Of a stretch of 64,000 nucleotides of DNA, positions 1-9,334 are shown piece after piece. Location of the stretch: the NCBI GenBank assembly GCA_903949285.1, contig CAJAYT010000101.1, forward strand, positions 1-64,000, read 5' to 3'. The translations under genes and the position numbers were made by a program. Under the pieces are notes generated by a model. That model ran no database searches and had not been told where the DNA came from. It worked only from the letters and a program-made list of their open reading frames with translations. The DNA comes from an uncultured Burkholderiales bacterium. GTDB taxonomy: Bacteria > Pseudomonadota > Gammaproteobacteria > Burkholderiales > Burkholderiaceae_C. Within the stretch, counting starts at the first letter, position 1. Every line of letters begins with the position of its first letter.

Positions 1-777
1 AGCTGCACCGTCTGAGATCGAGGAGGAGTTGGCGGCTGTAACTGACCCGTCTTTTTTGAATGCAGGTTTAAGCGTAGGTATCTTCTCAATATTGACCGCA
101 AAGGGGCCTTCATCCTTTTCAATCACTACATCCCCTTTTTTACCGCTAACGGTCACGGGGACTATTTCCCAATTAAAACTTCCGTTGTTGCTCGCCTCTT
201 GTGCACGCTTGGTCGATTGCACAGCGTAATCATCTTGCGCCTCACGTGTGAACTTGTAGCTGCTTGCACAGTCCTCTGCAAAAGTGCCCATCAATCGTCC
301 ACGACTTTCTTTTGAATAGGCATCTTCTAAGCCGTCAAGGAACATATGATCTAAGAGTTGACCGTGTCCTAACCTGTAACCGCCTCTCGCTTTGGGCAAA
401 AGGTAAGGTGAATTTGTCATCGACTCCATTCCACCAACAACTGCAATTGAAGTGGATCCCGCAACAATCGCATCGTGACCGATCATTGCTGCTTTCATGC
501 CTGACCCACACACCTTGCTAATCGTCGTACAGGCAGCGCTCAAAGGGACATTAGCCAAAAGTGCAGCTTGCCGTGTGGGCGCCTGCCCCTGACCAGCAGG
601 GAGCACACAACCCATTAGAACTTCCTCAATCAAGTTTGGATCTACGCCCGCCCGTTCAACCGCTGCATTGATTGCAACTGAGCCAAGCATAGGAGCAGTT
701 TGATTTGCGAATACACCCTGAAAACCGCCCATAGGTGTTCTTACTGCGGATACGATTACGACTGGATCATGTGACAT
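1..777 (-). CDS. Acetyl-CoA acetyltransferase (thiolase), 3' end outside window
   Basis: Thiolase catalysing CoA-dependent cleavage (or condensation) of 3-ketoacyl-CoA. The first 259 codons are visible; the gene runs off the left edge with no stop. The protein starts MSHDPVVIVSAVRTPMGGF, the usual thiolase N-terminus, and carries the nucleophile loop SKVCGSGMKA with Cys90. The last visible residues SISDGAA match the conserved NxSxxxDGAA stretch, so roughly 130 residues, with the His and second Cys motifs, lie outside. It is the last visible gene of a leftward run of beta-oxidation genes, 57 bp after an HSD10-like dehydrogenase. That order suits cleavage of 2-methylacetoacetyl-CoA or acetoacetyl-CoA. 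The substrate is inferred, not seen. Confidence 0.93.
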   Translation of the reverse strand, partial: MSHDPVVIVSAVRTPMGGFQGVFANQTAPMLGSVAINAAVERAGVDPNLIEEVLMGCVLPAGQGQAPTRQAALLANVPLSAACTTISKVCGSGMKAAMIGHDAIVAGSTSIAVVGGMESMTNSPYLLPKARGGYRLGHGQLLDHMFLDGLEDAYSKESRGRLMGTFAEDCASSYKFTREAQDDYAVQSTKRAQEASNNGSFNWEIVPVTVSGKKGDVVIEKDEGPFAVNIEKIPTLKPAFKKDGSVTAANSSSISDGAA

Positions 778-834
778 AAGACTATCTTTGATGTGTTTTG
801 TATTGTTACTTTATCAACCTTGCGTAAGTAACTG

Positions 835-1599
835 TTATTTGGGTGCTAAACGAATGGACCCGTCCAAGCGAATAACCTCACCGTTTAAGTATTGATTACC
901 CAAGATGTGACATACGAGGGAGGCGTACTCTGCGGGCTTACCCAAACGAGCTGGATAAGGCACCGTTTTACCAAGTGCATCTTGAATGTCTTGGGGCATA
1001 CTCAAGAGCATTGGAGTTTCCATAATTCCGGGCGCAATAGCCATGACACGAATGCCTGAGCGAGCAAGCTCGCGCGCGATGGGAAGTGTCATTGCGACGA
1101 TGCCCCCTTTTGATGCTGCGTAGGCTGCTTGTCCAAGTTGTCCGTCGTAAGCTGCAACTGACGCCGTGCTGATTAACACGCCCCGTTCACCCGTTTCATC
1201 AGGCTCGCACGCGCCCATGATTTCGGCTGCGAGCCTAATCATGTTGAAGCTACCAATTAAATTAATCCCAATGGTGCGCGTAAAGGACTCTAATTTATGA
1301 GCGCCTTCTCTACCAACTACTTTTTCAGCAGTTGCAACACCCGCGCAGTTGATCAACCCGCGAAGCACTCCCATGGATTTAGCCACCTCAAATGCATTCT
1401 TCGCGCTGACCTCATCGGTGACGTCTGCAGCTACAAATTTAGCGTTAGCACCTAACTCCTTGGCAACTGCATTACCAGCAGTCGTATTCACATCAACAAG
1501 AACAACTCTTCCTCCTTGCTCGGTAAGCATTTTTGCTGTTGCGGCCCCAAGCCCTGAACCGCCTCCTGTAACCACGAATACATTGTCTTTAATTTGCAT
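835..1599 (-). CDS. Short-chain 3-hydroxyacyl-CoA dehydrogenase (HSD10-like SDR)
   Basis: NAD-dependent oxidation of 3-hydroxyacyl-CoA, by family similarity 3-hydroxy-2-methylbutyryl-CoA. The protein has 254 residues, normal for a classical SDR. The Rossmann motif TGGGSGLG is at residues 11-18, NCAG near 84-87, and the catalytic Ser147, Tyr160 and Lys164 lie within [20 protein letters not shown], a stretch close to the type II (HSD17B10) enzymes rather than FabG. It lies 17 bp downstream of an acyl-CoA dehydrogenase and just before the thiolase, the order of late isoleucine catabolism. Generic SDR activity on another acyl-CoA remains possible. Confidence 0.88.
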   Translation of the reverse strand: MQIKDNVFVVTGGGSGLGAATAKMLTEQGGRVVLVDVNTTAGNAVAKELGANAKFVAADVTDEVSAKNAFEVAKSMGVLRGLINCAGVATAEKVVGREGAHKLESFTRTIGINLIGSFNMIRLAAEIMGACEPDETGERGVLISTASVAAYDGQLGQAAYAASKGGIVAMTLPIARELARSGIRVMAIAPGIMETPMLLSMPQDIQDALGKTVPYPARLGKPAEYASLVCHILGNQYLNGEVIRLDGSIRLAPK

Positions 1600-1616
1600 A
1601 AAATATCCTCTGGTAA

Positions 1617-2768
1617 TTAGAAATCTAATTCTTTCAAAGCACGGGCAATGACCAACCTTTGAACTTCGCTCGTTCCCTCATAAATTTGGGTGATCCGTGC
1701 ATCTCTATAAAAACGCTCTACTGGATAGTCCTCCAAATAGCCGTACCCACCGTAAATTTGTATAGCCTTGGAGCAAACCGCCTCAGCCATCTCAGATGCA
1801 AAGAGCTTGGCCTGAGATGCCTCTGATAGGCAAGGCTCACTTCGCTCGCGCATACTGGCGGCTTGAAGAATCAATAAGCGGGCTGCATTGATTTGGGTCT
1901 GCATATCGGCCAAGAGATTTGCAATGCTTTGGTGCTCAATAATAGGTACCCCAAACTGAACGCGCTCCCGAGCGTAGTTGAGAGCAGCCTCAAAGGCAGC
2001 TCTCGCAATCCCAAGTGCCTGCGCTGCAATGCCGATTCGTCCTCCCTCAAGATTGGACAAAGCAATGGCCAGCCCTTTACCTCTTGGGCCTAATAAATTA
2101 GCCTCTGGGATTTCACAATTCTCCAAAGTAATAGCGCAGGTATCAGAGCCGCGTATCCCTAGTTTTTTTTCTACTCTGTTAACAATAAATCCTGGCGTAT
2201 CGGTTGGCACTAAAAAGGCTGAAATACCTCTTTTACCTAGCTCGGGATCAGTCAGCGCAAAAACGATTGCTAGACTGGCGCGTTTGCCATTACTGACAAA
2301 TTGCTTGGCACCGTTTAACACCCACTTTCCGTCCTTCAAGACTGCCTTGGTTTTTAAATTATTGGCCTCAGAACCTGCCTGAGGCTCTGTTAAACAAAAG
2401 CAACCTATAGCGCGCCCGCTTGCAAGTTGCGTTAACCAGGTTTGCTTTTGTGCGTCACTGCCGTATTTCAAAATGGGTCCGCAGCCAACCGAGTTGTGAA
2501 TGCTCATAATGGCACCGACCGCACCGTCGCCCACCGAGATCTCCTCGACTGCAAGGGCGTAAGAGACATAATCAACATTTGCACCGCCCCACTGCTCAGG
2601 CACATTCATTCCAAGTAAGCCCAACTCGCCCATTTGAGCGATCACCGCCTCATCTATCCACCCCTCCTTATCCCAACGTTCACTATGCGGTCTTAATTCT
2701 TTTCTGGCAAAGTCCTTTGCCATGTCGCGAATCATTTTCTGTTCATCAGAGAATTGTAAAAATGTCAT
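1617..2768 (-). CDS. Acyl-CoA dehydrogenase (short/branched-chain type)
   Basis: FAD-dependent alpha,beta-dehydrogenation of an acyl-CoA with electron transfer to ETF. The protein has 383 residues, full length for the family. FAD-contact motifs [13 protein letters not shown] (about 123-135) and [20 protein letters not shown] are intact, and the catalytic base is Glu364 in IYEGTSE, the position used by short-chain and isobutyryl-type enzymes. The neighbours (hydratase, hydroxyisobutyrate dehydrogenase, HSD10-like dehydrogenase, thiolase) suggest isobutyryl-CoA or 2-methylbutyryl-CoA as substrate. The ATG at 2768 has no obvious Shine-Dalgarno sequence, but the N-terminus aligns well with the family. 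Confidence 0.9.
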   Translation of the reverse strand: MTFLQFSDEQKMIRDMAKDFARKELRPHSERWDKEGWIDEAVIAQMGELGLLGMNVPEQWGGANVDYVSYALAVEEISVGDGAVGAIMSIHNSVGCGPILKYGSDAQKQTWLTQLASGRAIGCFCLTEPQAGSEANNLKTKAVLKDGKWVLNGAKQFVSNGKRASLAIVFALTDPELGKRGISAFLVPTDTPGFIVNRVEKKLGIRGSDTCAITLENCEIPEANLLGPRGKGLAIALSNLEGGRIGIAAQALGIARAAFEAALNYARERVQFGVPIIEHQSIANLLADMQTQINAARLLILQAASMRERSEPCLSEASQAKLFASEMAEAVCSKAIQIYGGYGYLEDYPVERFYRDARITQIYEGTSEVQRLVIARALKELDF

Positions 2769-2843
2769 AGTTGGATCAAAGTGTCTAGGAATTTAAGACT
2801 TAAGGGACAGTTCAATAGTGATTGAAGTTCAATTTGCAGCAAA

Positions 2844-3740
2844 TTATTTTTTTCGAAATAAGTTGATGATGGCTGAGAAATCTAGCCCACCGTGACCTTG
2901 CAAACTAAAAGTCTGATACATCTGTTGAGCAAGACTTCCAAGTGGTATGGGTTGCTTGGCCGATTTAGCAGCCTCTGCAGCGAGGCCCAAGTCTTTAAGC
3001 ATTAAGTCCGCGCCAAACCCGCCCGTATAGCCACGACTTGAGGGAACATTTTCCAAAACCCCTGGATATGGGTTATAGGTATCCGAGCTCCAACACCGTC
3101 CACTAGAGGTGTTGATAATGCCCGCTAATATCTTGGGATCCATTCCTAGCGAAACGCCCAACGCCATCGCCTCAGCAGTGCCAATCATGGAGATGCCTAA
3201 AAGCATATTGTTGGCAACTTTCGCAACCTGTCCATTGCCACTTGCTCCGCAATAGACGATATTTTTGCCCATTTTAGTCAAGACGTCTTTGAATTTGTTA
3301 AAGTCCGACTCAGCGCCTCCAACCATAAATGTGAGCGTTCCAGCCTCAGCACCCCCAGTCCCCCCGGACACCGGCGCATCTAACATCACGTTTCCCTGTG
3401 CAGCAGCTAAAGATGCGACCTCCCTGGCTGTCTGCGGATCTATCGTAGAACTATCTATTAAAGCGGTTTTAGGAGTTATGCTCGCCAGCAAACCCTCACC
3501 TCCAAGGTACACTGATTTGACGTGCTGAGCAGCGGGCAACATGGTGATGATTAAATCCAAACCACCTTGCGCGAGCAACTTAGGAGAAGTCGCGGCGGAA
3601 ACTTTACCAGGATGGTGCTCCAATAACTTATGAACGGAGGCCTGAACCAGATCAAAAACTACGAGCTCGTGCCCCGCTTTTAATAAATTGTTCGCCATTG
3701 GCGAGCCCATATTACCTAAACCAATAAAACCGATTTTCAT
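2844..3740 (-). CDS. mmsB: 3-hydroxyisobutyrate dehydrogenase
   Basis: NAD-dependent oxidation of 3-hydroxyisobutyrate to methylmalonate semialdehyde in valine catabolism. I place the start at 3740 because AGGAG precedes that ATG at good spacing and the protein then begins with the nucleotide-binding fold (GLGNMG at 7-12). A longer reading frame to 3806 would add 22 unrelated residues. The resulting 298 residues are typical. The substrate loop DAPVSGGTGG is at 121-130 and the catalytic lysine of NGQVAKVANN is Lys174. The family also contains tartronate semialdehyde reductases; the beta-oxidation context favours hydroxyisobutyrate. The methylmalonate semialdehyde dehydrogenase expected next is not in the window. 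Confidence 0.87.
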   Translation of the reverse strand: MKIGFIGLGNMGSPMANNLLKAGHELVVFDLVQASVHKLLEHHPGKVSAATSPKLLAQGGLDLIITMLPAAQHVKSVYLGGEGLLASITPKTALIDSSTIDPQTAREVASLAAAQGNVMLDAPVSGGTGGAEAGTLTFMVGGAESDFNKFKDVLTKMGKNIVYCGASGNGQVAKVANNMLLGISMIGTAEAMALGVSLGMDPKILAGIINTSSGRCWSSDTYNPYPGVLENVPSSRGYTGGFGADLMLKDLGLAAEAAKSAKQPIPLGSLAQQMYQTFSLQGHGGLDFSAIINLFRKK

Positions 3741-3842
3741 AACTTCTCCTGTAAGCACCTGCCAGATATCGAGGATGTGCGTGCAGGCCAAGCATAAGCC
3801 TCTCAAAACTCAATTGCTGTCATCTAATAGACAATGTAGGGG

Positions 3843-3864
3843 AAGCCCTGATGTTTCAGAGCTT
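3843..3864. repeat. Inverted repeat in the mmsB leader
   Basis: Two 9-base arms (3843-3851 and 3856-3864) with a 4-base loop pair completely if one G-U is allowed. They lie in the 141-bp gap between the hydratase stop and the mmsB start. Read leftward there is no U-run after the stem, so this is more likely an mRNA hairpin in the operon than its terminator. Read rightward the stem is followed by a short T-run. The function is unknown. Confidence 0.4.
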
Positions 3865-3881
3865 TTTAAACAATTGGGTTC

Positions 3882-4658
3882 TCATTTATTGATAAAAGTG
3901 GGCTTGCGTTTCTCGGTAAACGCGTTCATACCCTCTTTTTGATCCTCTGTCCCAAAGGTAGAGTGGAATAAGCGGCGCTCAAAATGGATCCCCTCAGTTA
4001 AGGAAACTTCGTAAGCCCTGTTGACCGAATCTTTGGCCATCATTGTGATAGGAGAGGACATGGACGCAATCTTTTGAGCCGTTGCTAATGCGTCCTCTAT
4101 TAATTTATCGGCAGCAACGACGCGACTGACCAAACCGCTTCGCTCCGCCTCCTGAGCATCCATCATTCGTCCAGTCAGTACCATTTCCATAGCCTTGGAT
4201 TTACCCACAAAGCGCGTCAGACGCTGGGTTCCGCCGGCACCGGGAATGGTTCCAATCGTAATTTCAGGTTGACCAAATTTAGCCGTATCGGCAGCAATAA
4301 TAATGTCACACATCATGGCCAATTCACACCCCCCGCCCAACGCATAACCGGCAACAGCTGCAATGGTTGGCTTTCTAAACTTAGTGATTCTCTCCCAAGT
4401 AGCTGTAATGAAGTCTGATTTATAGACATCCATGTAAGACCAGTCCTTCATGACTTTAATATCCGCGCCTGCAGCGAAAGCCTTCTCACTGCCCGTCAGA
4501 ACTACCACAGCAACATTCTCATCAAGCTCTAACTTCTCGAGCGCGTCCGCCAACTCTCGGGTGAGATCGGGACTAAGCGCGTTGAGTGCTTTTGGGCGGT
4601 TCAGGGTAATGAGTGTTACTTTGCCGTGTGTTTCAAGCAAAATATTTTCATAAGTCAT
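3882..4658 (-). CDS. Enoyl-CoA hydratase
   Basis: Syn-hydration of 2-enoyl-CoA, plausibly methacrylyl-CoA or tiglyl-CoA here. Crotonase fold, 258 residues from the ATG at 4658; that start has AAGGA at six-base spacing, whereas an ATG two codons upstream lies almost on top of the ribosome site. Both catalytic glutamates of true hydratases are present: Glu112 in [14 protein letters not shown] and Glu132 in [15 protein letters not shown]. The C-terminal trimerisation segment ending in EKRKPTF is complete. It lies between the racemase-like gene and mmsB in the leftward operon. Confidence 0.9.
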   Translation of the reverse strand: MTYENILLETHGKVTLITLNRPKALNALSPDLTRELADALEKLELDENVAVVVLTGSEKAFAAGADIKVMKDWSYMDVYKSDFITATWERITKFRKPTIAAVAGYALGGGCELAMMCDIIIAADTAKFGQPEITIGTIPGAGGTQRLTRFVGKSKAMEMVLTGRMMDAQEAERSGLVSRVVAADKLIEDALATAQKIASMSSPITMMAKDSVNRAYEVSLTEGIHFERRLFHSTFGTEDQKEGMNAFTEKRKPTFINK

Positions 4659-4693
4659 GTTCATTCCTTTTAGTATGATTTCAAAATAATAAG

Positions 4694-5773
4694 CTAACTA
4701 AACCGAACTGGGCTTTGGATCCAAGACCTCGCATCAGCGTCGTCTTTGATCATCCCGCGCTCTATAAATAAAGGGTGCCGCATCGTCTCCTCTAGCGAAA
4801 GCACTGGGGTGAAACAGCAATCAATACCGGTGAATTTTGTCTCCCAAAATTCACGCGTATTAGATCCAATCAACTCCTGAACCGCTTCTCGCAGCGCGTG
4901 AGCTTCATCACTCCCAATTCCCTGTCCCAGTGACCAGTGCTCTTTAGACCACTCAGGTCGCTCAAGGGTCTCACAAAAGACCTCCCAAAACTTCAGCTCC
5001 AACGATCCCAGCGCAAACCAAGCCCCATCTTGAGATTGGTATAGGTTATAGCAAGGGACACCGCCGTTCAATAAGTCCTCGCATGGCCCTAAGGCATGGC
5101 CCAGATTATGGACTGCTACCTGGGCTGTAACGTTGTGCGCTAACACCCCATCGGTCATAGATATATCGACGATGGAGCCCTCCCCACTTCGCTGGGCTCT
5201 CCATAGGGCTGCTAAACAACCCATCGCCGCCGACACAGATCCGCCTAGAACATCTGCAATTTGAATATTAGGAAGGATGGGTCTTCCGTCTCGGTCTCTG
5301 AGTTGATCGAGTACCCCGGTGAGTGCCAAAGAATTGATATCATGACAAGCAAGATTCTTCCAAGTACCGCTCATGCCGTAACCCGTAATGGCACAGTAAA
5401 CAAGTGAGGGTTTGAGCGCTAGCAAGGCCTCAGGTCCCAAACCCAACCTATCCATAACCCCAGGGCGAAAACTCTCAATCACCAAATCTGCAGTTGCAAC
5501 GAGCTGCAAAAAGGAGCTCTTGTCCTCAGAGTTTTTTAAGTCCAAGAACACCACTTCCTTGTTGGTGTTAAAAGCTCTGTAAAAAACACTTGGAGTATTG
5601 CTCGCTTGCTCTTCCTTGGTTTGAAAAAAAAGACGTGCATAGTCGCCGGCCCCCTTATCCTCGATCTTAATGACCTGTGCACCCATGCTGGCTAGATGCC
5701 AGGTGCAAACTGGACCGGGCAACAGACGCGTTAAGTCAATAATTTTGAGACCTGCAAGCGGCTTATTCATCAT
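4694..5773 (-). CDS. CaiB/BaiF family protein, alpha-methylacyl-CoA racemase-like
   Basis: Family III CoA-transferase fold of 359 residues, close to alpha-methylacyl-CoA racemases. The N-terminus carries [11 protein letters not shown]-type sequence ([13 protein letters not shown]) and VIKIED. The racemase signature HDIN is at His144-Asp145, and Asp174 in IQIADVLGG aligns with the second catalytic acid of AMACR/MCR as I recall it. Racemase activity would interconvert (R)- and (S)-2-methylacyl-CoA before the dehydrogenase, which fits methyl-branched substrates. A CoA-transfer role cannot be excluded. It lies 24 bp after the Crp/Fnr regulator stop and is probably cotranscribed with it. No clear Shine-Dalgarno sequence. 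Confidence 0.82.
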   Translation of the reverse strand: MMNKPLAGLKIIDLTRLLPGPVCTWHLASMGAQVIKIEDKGAGDYARLFFQTKEEQASNTPSVFYRAFNTNKEVVFLDLKNSEDKSSFLQLVATADLVIESFRPGVMDRLGLGPEALLALKPSLVYCAITGYGMSGTWKNLACHDINSLALTGVLDQLRDRDGRPILPNIQIADVLGGSVSAAMGCLAALWRAQRSGEGSIVDISMTDGVLAHNVTAQVAVHNLGHALGPCEDLLNGGVPCYNLYQSQDGAWFALGSLELKFWEVFCETLERPEWSKEHWSLGQGIGSDEAHALREAVQELIGSNTREFWETKFTGIDCCFTPVLSLEETMRHPLFIERGMIKDDADARSWIQSPVRFS

Positions 5774-5797
5774 TGTGAGTTGTGATTACTTATCGGC

Positions 5798-6469
5798 TTA
5801 GGGAGACGTGAAGGTGCTTAATTTAGTTAAATCCAGTATGTGAATTTCGCCGTAATGAACTTTTATTAAACCACACTCCTCCAATACCTTGAGCGCGCTA
5901 TTGACGCGCTGCCGAGATAAACCGGCTAGTTGAGCGACCTCTTCTTGGGAAATCTTGATCATTAAAGCTTGTCCTGTGTACCAATCGGTAAACATAGCAG
6001 CCAATGACCTAGCGACTCTGGCATCTACATCCAGCAATCTTTCATTCTCCATGGCTCCGATAAATTGTCCCAACCTGTTGTTGAGTTGAGAGATTAAAAA
6101 TCGGTTGAAGAAAATACTGTGGTCAAGCAGCCATAAAAAGGTCGCCTTGGGCATTAAAGCCAACTGAGAGTCACGCAGCGTGACAACATCATACTTCCTA
6201 GGCTCTAACTTTAGTAAAGAGCCCTCGCCAAACCAGGACCCTGGGGCCAACCCCAGCAAAGTAGTGGACTTGCCGTTTGCAGCCACATTATTGATTTTTA
6301 CAACCCCGCTGATCACGCCAAACCAGTGGTTTGCGACCTCCCCTCTGCGGCAGACAAACCCGTCTGAGGGGATGACTCTGGTCTGCATGTCCCTGCGCAC
6401 TTTATCTTGTTCATCCGCATTTAAACCGGTCATCCAAGGGCTATTTTGAAATAAAACTTCGAGAGACAT
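5798..6469 (-). CDS. Crp/Fnr family transcriptional regulator
   Basis: Cytoplasmic DNA-binding regulator with an N-terminal cyclic-nucleotide-binding-type beta-barrel (roughly residues 10-125; PGSWFGEGSLL is the phosphate-binding-cassette region) and a C-terminal winged helix with SQEEVAQLAGLSRQRVNSAL as recognition unit. No FNR-type N-terminal cysteine cluster is visible. The ATG at 6469 gives 223 residues with GGAA upstream; a GTG at 6481 would add four. It sits at the divergent centre between the leftward acyl-CoA operon, of which it seems to be the first gene, and the rightward ligase/ABC-transporter operon, so it probably controls both. The effector is unknown. Confidence 0.88.
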   Translation of the reverse strand: MSLEVLFQNSPWMTGLNADEQDKVRRDMQTRVIPSDGFVCRRGEVANHWFGVISGVVKINNVAANGKSTTLLGLAPGSWFGEGSLLKLEPRKYDVVTLRDSQLALMPKATFLWLLDHSIFFNRFLISQLNNRLGQFIGAMENERLLDVDARVARSLAAMFTDWYTGQALMIKISQEEVAQLAGLSRQRVNSALKVLEECGLIKVHYGEIHILDLTKLSTFTSP

Positions 6470-6485
6470 CAGGGGTTCCACTAGT

Positions 6486-6505
6486 TTGTCGGTTGAATGA
6501 CAACC
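6486..6505. promoter_or_regulatory. Overlapping inverted repeats between Crp/Fnr gene and acyl-CoA synthetase
   Basis: The 56-bp divergent gap contains two perfect inverted repeats: TTGTC-N8-GACAA (6486-6503) and GGTTG-N5-CAACC (6491-6505). Dyads of this size are usual targets of Crp/Fnr dimers, although neither matches the standard CRP or FNR consensus. The position suggests an operator controlling both transcripts. Function is inferred. Confidence 0.45.
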
Positions 6506-6525
6506 ATTTTACGTTTGAGAGGATT

Positions 6526-8517
6526 ATGATTAATTCAGTTCAACCATGTTACCAAACATACCCGTTCAAGCCACCTATGAATACCTCTGTAAACATGCTC
6601 ACTTTCCCAAGATTACTGCTTGAGCATGCCAAGACCATCCCTAAGAGACCAGCCTATAGGGAGAAGTACCTAGGAATTTGGCAAGTAACGAGTTGGGAGA
6701 GCAATTTAGAGCAAATCAAGCAACTCGCTTGTGGACTGGCCTCGGCTGGGTTTAAGCGCGGTATGAACTTGGCCATCATCGGCGATAACCGTCCTCAGCT
6801 CTACCAAGCCATGGTCGCGGCCCAGTGCTTGGGGGGCGTGCCCGTTCCCCTTTATCAAGACGCAGTGGCAGCGGAAATGGTTCACGTCCTAAATGACGCC
6901 TCCATCTCCTTTGCCATTGTTGAAGACCAAGAACAAGTCGATAAATTACTTGAAATCAAAGATCAAGTACCGAATCTAAAAGTTATTATTTATGAAGATC
7001 CAAAGGGTTTGAAAGACTACGTTCAAAGCTTCCTTCATTCCTATAAACAGATTCAAACTGCGGGTGAAATTTTCCTTGAGGAACACCCCGAATTTTTCAT
7101 CACAGAGTTAGAAGTTGGCAGGGCTGATGATCTCTCCGTCATCTTGTACACCTCAGGCACAACTGGCAAACCCAAAGGTGTTGCCCACACCCACCAAAAC
7201 TTTATCCGTGCAGGACAAAACAGCTCCAAGTTTGACAACTTAAACTATAAGGACGACATCTTGGCTTACCTCCCCATGGCTTGGGTGGGGGATCATTTGT
7301 TTTCCTTTGCTCAGGCCATGGTTACAGGTCTAACGGTTAACTGCCCAGAATCAAAAGAAACAGTCATGGCAGATATGCGTGAGATAGGGCCTAGCTATTA
7401 TTTTGCTCCGCCCCGTATATTTGAGAGTCTGCTCACTCAAGTGACCATACGCATGGAAGATGCTGGAGCACTCAAGCGAAAACTTTTCGAGCTCGCAATG
7501 AATGTTGCCAAGCGTGTGGGCAGTGATATTTTGGATGGGCATGAGGTCAGTTTTTTAGATAGAGTGAGTTATTCAATTTTTAATCTTACGATTTATGCAC
7601 CCCTGCGAAATGCGCTCGGGATGAGCAAGATTAGGGTGGCTTACACGGCAGGCGAGGCTATCGGACCTGATTTGTTTCGCTTCTACAGATCTATTGGGGT
7701 CAACCTTAAACAGTTCTATGGTCAAACAGAGACCTGTGCGTACGTTTGTCTGCAGCCCGATGGTCAAGTTAAATATGACTCCGTCGGTGTAGCTGCGCCC
7801 GGAATAGAGATCAAGTTAGCACCATCAGGTGAGGTGCTGGTAAGGGGCGTAAGCGTGATGCAAGGCTACTTTCAAAAGCCAGAAGCAACCGCTGAGTCAA
7901 TGGATTCTGAGGGCTACTTTCATACGGGGGATGCCGGCATTATTGACAAAGACGGTCACCTTCGCATCATTGACAGAGCCAAAGATGTTGGCAAGATGGC
8001 AAATGGAAAACTATTTGCCCCCAAATATATTGAAAACAAATTAAAGTTCTTCCCCTTTATCAAGGAGGCAGTGGTGTTTGGTGATGGCAAAGATGCCATC
8101 ATGACATTTATTAACATCGATTTTGACGCTATCGCTAACTGGGCCGAGCGAAGGCACATTGCTTTTGCAGGCTACATAGACTTGGCCTCTAAAGTTGAGG
8201 TTTACAAAATGATCGGTGAATGCATCCATAAAGTAAATATCGATCTAGCAGCAGACGAAATGCTTAGTCACGCGCAGATCGCAAGATTTTTGGTGCTTCA
8301 TAAAGAGTTAGATCCAGATGATGATGAGCTGACGAGAACAAGAAAGGTTCGCCGCGGATTTATCGCAGAGAAGTATGCACCGCTATTAGACGCACTGTAC
8401 GCTGGACTAAGCGAACAGTACATTGAAACAAAAGTGAAATTCGAGGACGGCCGAGACGGCAGCATCAGCGCCACCGTTCAAATTCAAGACGCCACGACAG
8501 TGAAGGGGGCCGTATGA
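6526..8517 (+). CDS. Long-chain-type acyl-CoA synthetase (AMP-forming)
   Basis: Activates a carboxylic acid to its acyl-CoA via acyl-AMP. About 663 residues from the ATG at 6526, which has GAGAGG just upstream; a TTG at 6493 would add 11 residues. The P-loop LYTSGTTGKPKG starts near residue 207, and the adenylation motifs FYGQTETCAY and GYFHTGDAG are intact. The C-terminal part (DRAKDVGKMANGK, then a long basic tail) resembles long-chain ligases of the FadD15/ACSL class. Its stop overlaps the start of the ABC ATPase gene by ATGA, so it is coupled to the transporter and probably activates the transported acid. The substrate is unknown. Confidence 0.87.
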   Translation: MINSVQPCYQTYPFKPPMNTSVNMLTFPRLLLEHAKTIPKRPAYREKYLGIWQVTSWESNLEQIKQLACGLASAGFKRGMNLAIIGDNRPQLYQAMVAAQCLGGVPVPLYQDAVAAEMVHVLNDASISFAIVEDQEQVDKLLEIKDQVPNLKVIIYEDPKGLKDYVQSFLHSYKQIQTAGEIFLEEHPEFFITELEVGRADDLSVILYTSGTTGKPKGVAHTHQNFIRAGQNSSKFDNLNYKDDILAYLPMAWVGDHLFSFAQAMVTGLTVNCPESKETVMADMREIGPSYYFAPPRIFESLLTQVTIRMEDAGALKRKLFELAMNVAKRVGSDILDGHEVSFLDRVSYSIFNLTIYAPLRNALGMSKIRVAYTAGEAIGPDLFRFYRSIGVNLKQFYGQTETCAYVCLQPDGQVKYDSVGVAAPGIEIKLAPSGEVLVRGVSVMQGYFQKPEATAESMDSEGYFHTGDAGIIDKDGHLRIIDRAKDVGKMANGKLFAPKYIENKLKFFPFIKEAVVFGDGKDAIMTFINIDFDAIANWAERRHIAFAGYIDLASKVEVYKMIGECIHKVNIDLAADEMLSHAQIARFLVLHKELDPDDDELTRTRKVRRGFIAEKYAPLLDALYAGLSEQYIETKVKFEDGRDGSISATVQIQDATTVKGAV

Positions 8518-9311
8518 GCGCAAACCCAGTCCAGCTCACAGAGCCAAATACGGTCTTAAGACTAGAGAATATTTCCCTCTCATTTGGAGGAGTTAAGGCG
8601 CTCACAGATATTTCATTCGATGTGCATGAGCATGAGATTCGCTCCATCATTGGTCCCAATGGTGCCGGCAAAAGCTCTATGCTCAATGTGATCAATGGGG
8701 TTTATCACCCGCAAGCAGGAAATATTTATTTCCGCGGAGAAATGCGCAAACGCATGGACACAGCAGAGGCTGCTCGTCAAGGCATTGCCAGAACTTTCCA
8801 AAATATCGCACTCTTCAAAGGCATGACAGTGCTCGATAACATCATGACGGGTAGAAATACGCACATGAAGAGTGGCTTCATCAGTAACGCCCTGTGGATT
8901 GGTAAGGCAAGAAATGAAGAAGAACTGAACCGCCATAAAGTAGAAGAAGTCATAGATTTCTTGGAAATTCAACATATTCGCAAAACACCAGTGGGCAAAC
9001 TCCCCTACGGACTCCAAAAAAGGGTCGAGCTTGCTAGAGCTTTAGCCGCAGAGCCGTCCATGCTCTTACTCGATGAGCCTATGGCTGGAATGAACGTTGA
9101 AGAAAAACAAGATATGTGCCGCTTCATTCTTGAGGTGAATCAACAGTACGGGGTCACCATCGTCTTAATCGAGCATGACATGGGAGTGGTCATGGATATA
9201 TCGGACAGGGTGGTAGTTCTTGATTACGGCAAAAAAATTGGTGATGGATTACCCAACGAGGTCAAAAATAATCCAGAAGTCATTAGTGCCTACCTAGGCA
9301 CCAGCCACTAA
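8514..9311 (+). CDS. Branched-chain amino acid-type ABC transporter ATPase (LivG-like)
   Basis: One of two ATP-hydrolysing subunits of a liv-family importer, acting at the inner face of the membrane. 265 residues, with Walker A GPNGAGKSS at 47-55, a family-typical altered signature (LPYGLQKRVELARAL), Walker B MLLLDEP and the switch His in IEHDMG. The start overlaps the upstream ligase stop (ATGA). Permeases, binding protein and a second ATPase follow in order. Linkage to two CoA-ligase-like genes suggests an organic or aromatic acid cargo rather than an amino acid. Confidence 0.92.
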   Translation: MSANPVQLTEPNTVLRLENISLSFGGVKALTDISFDVHEHEIRSIIGPNGAGKSSMLNVINGVYHPQAGNIYFRGEMRKRMDTAEAARQGIARTFQNIALFKGMTVLDNIMTGRNTHMKSGFISNALWIGKARNEEELNRHKVEEVIDFLEIQHIRKTPVGKLPYGLQKRVELARALAAEPSMLLLDEPMAGMNVEEKQDMCRFILEVNQQYGVTIVLIEHDMGVVMDISDRVVVLDYGKKIGDGLPNEVKNNPEVISAYLGTSH

Positions 9312-9334
9312 AAGCCATAAATGGGAAATCAGTA

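Noticed and set aside
29-521. Rightward open frames opposite the thiolase gene
   Set aside because: They are antisense to a clear thiolase reading frame with conserved motifs.
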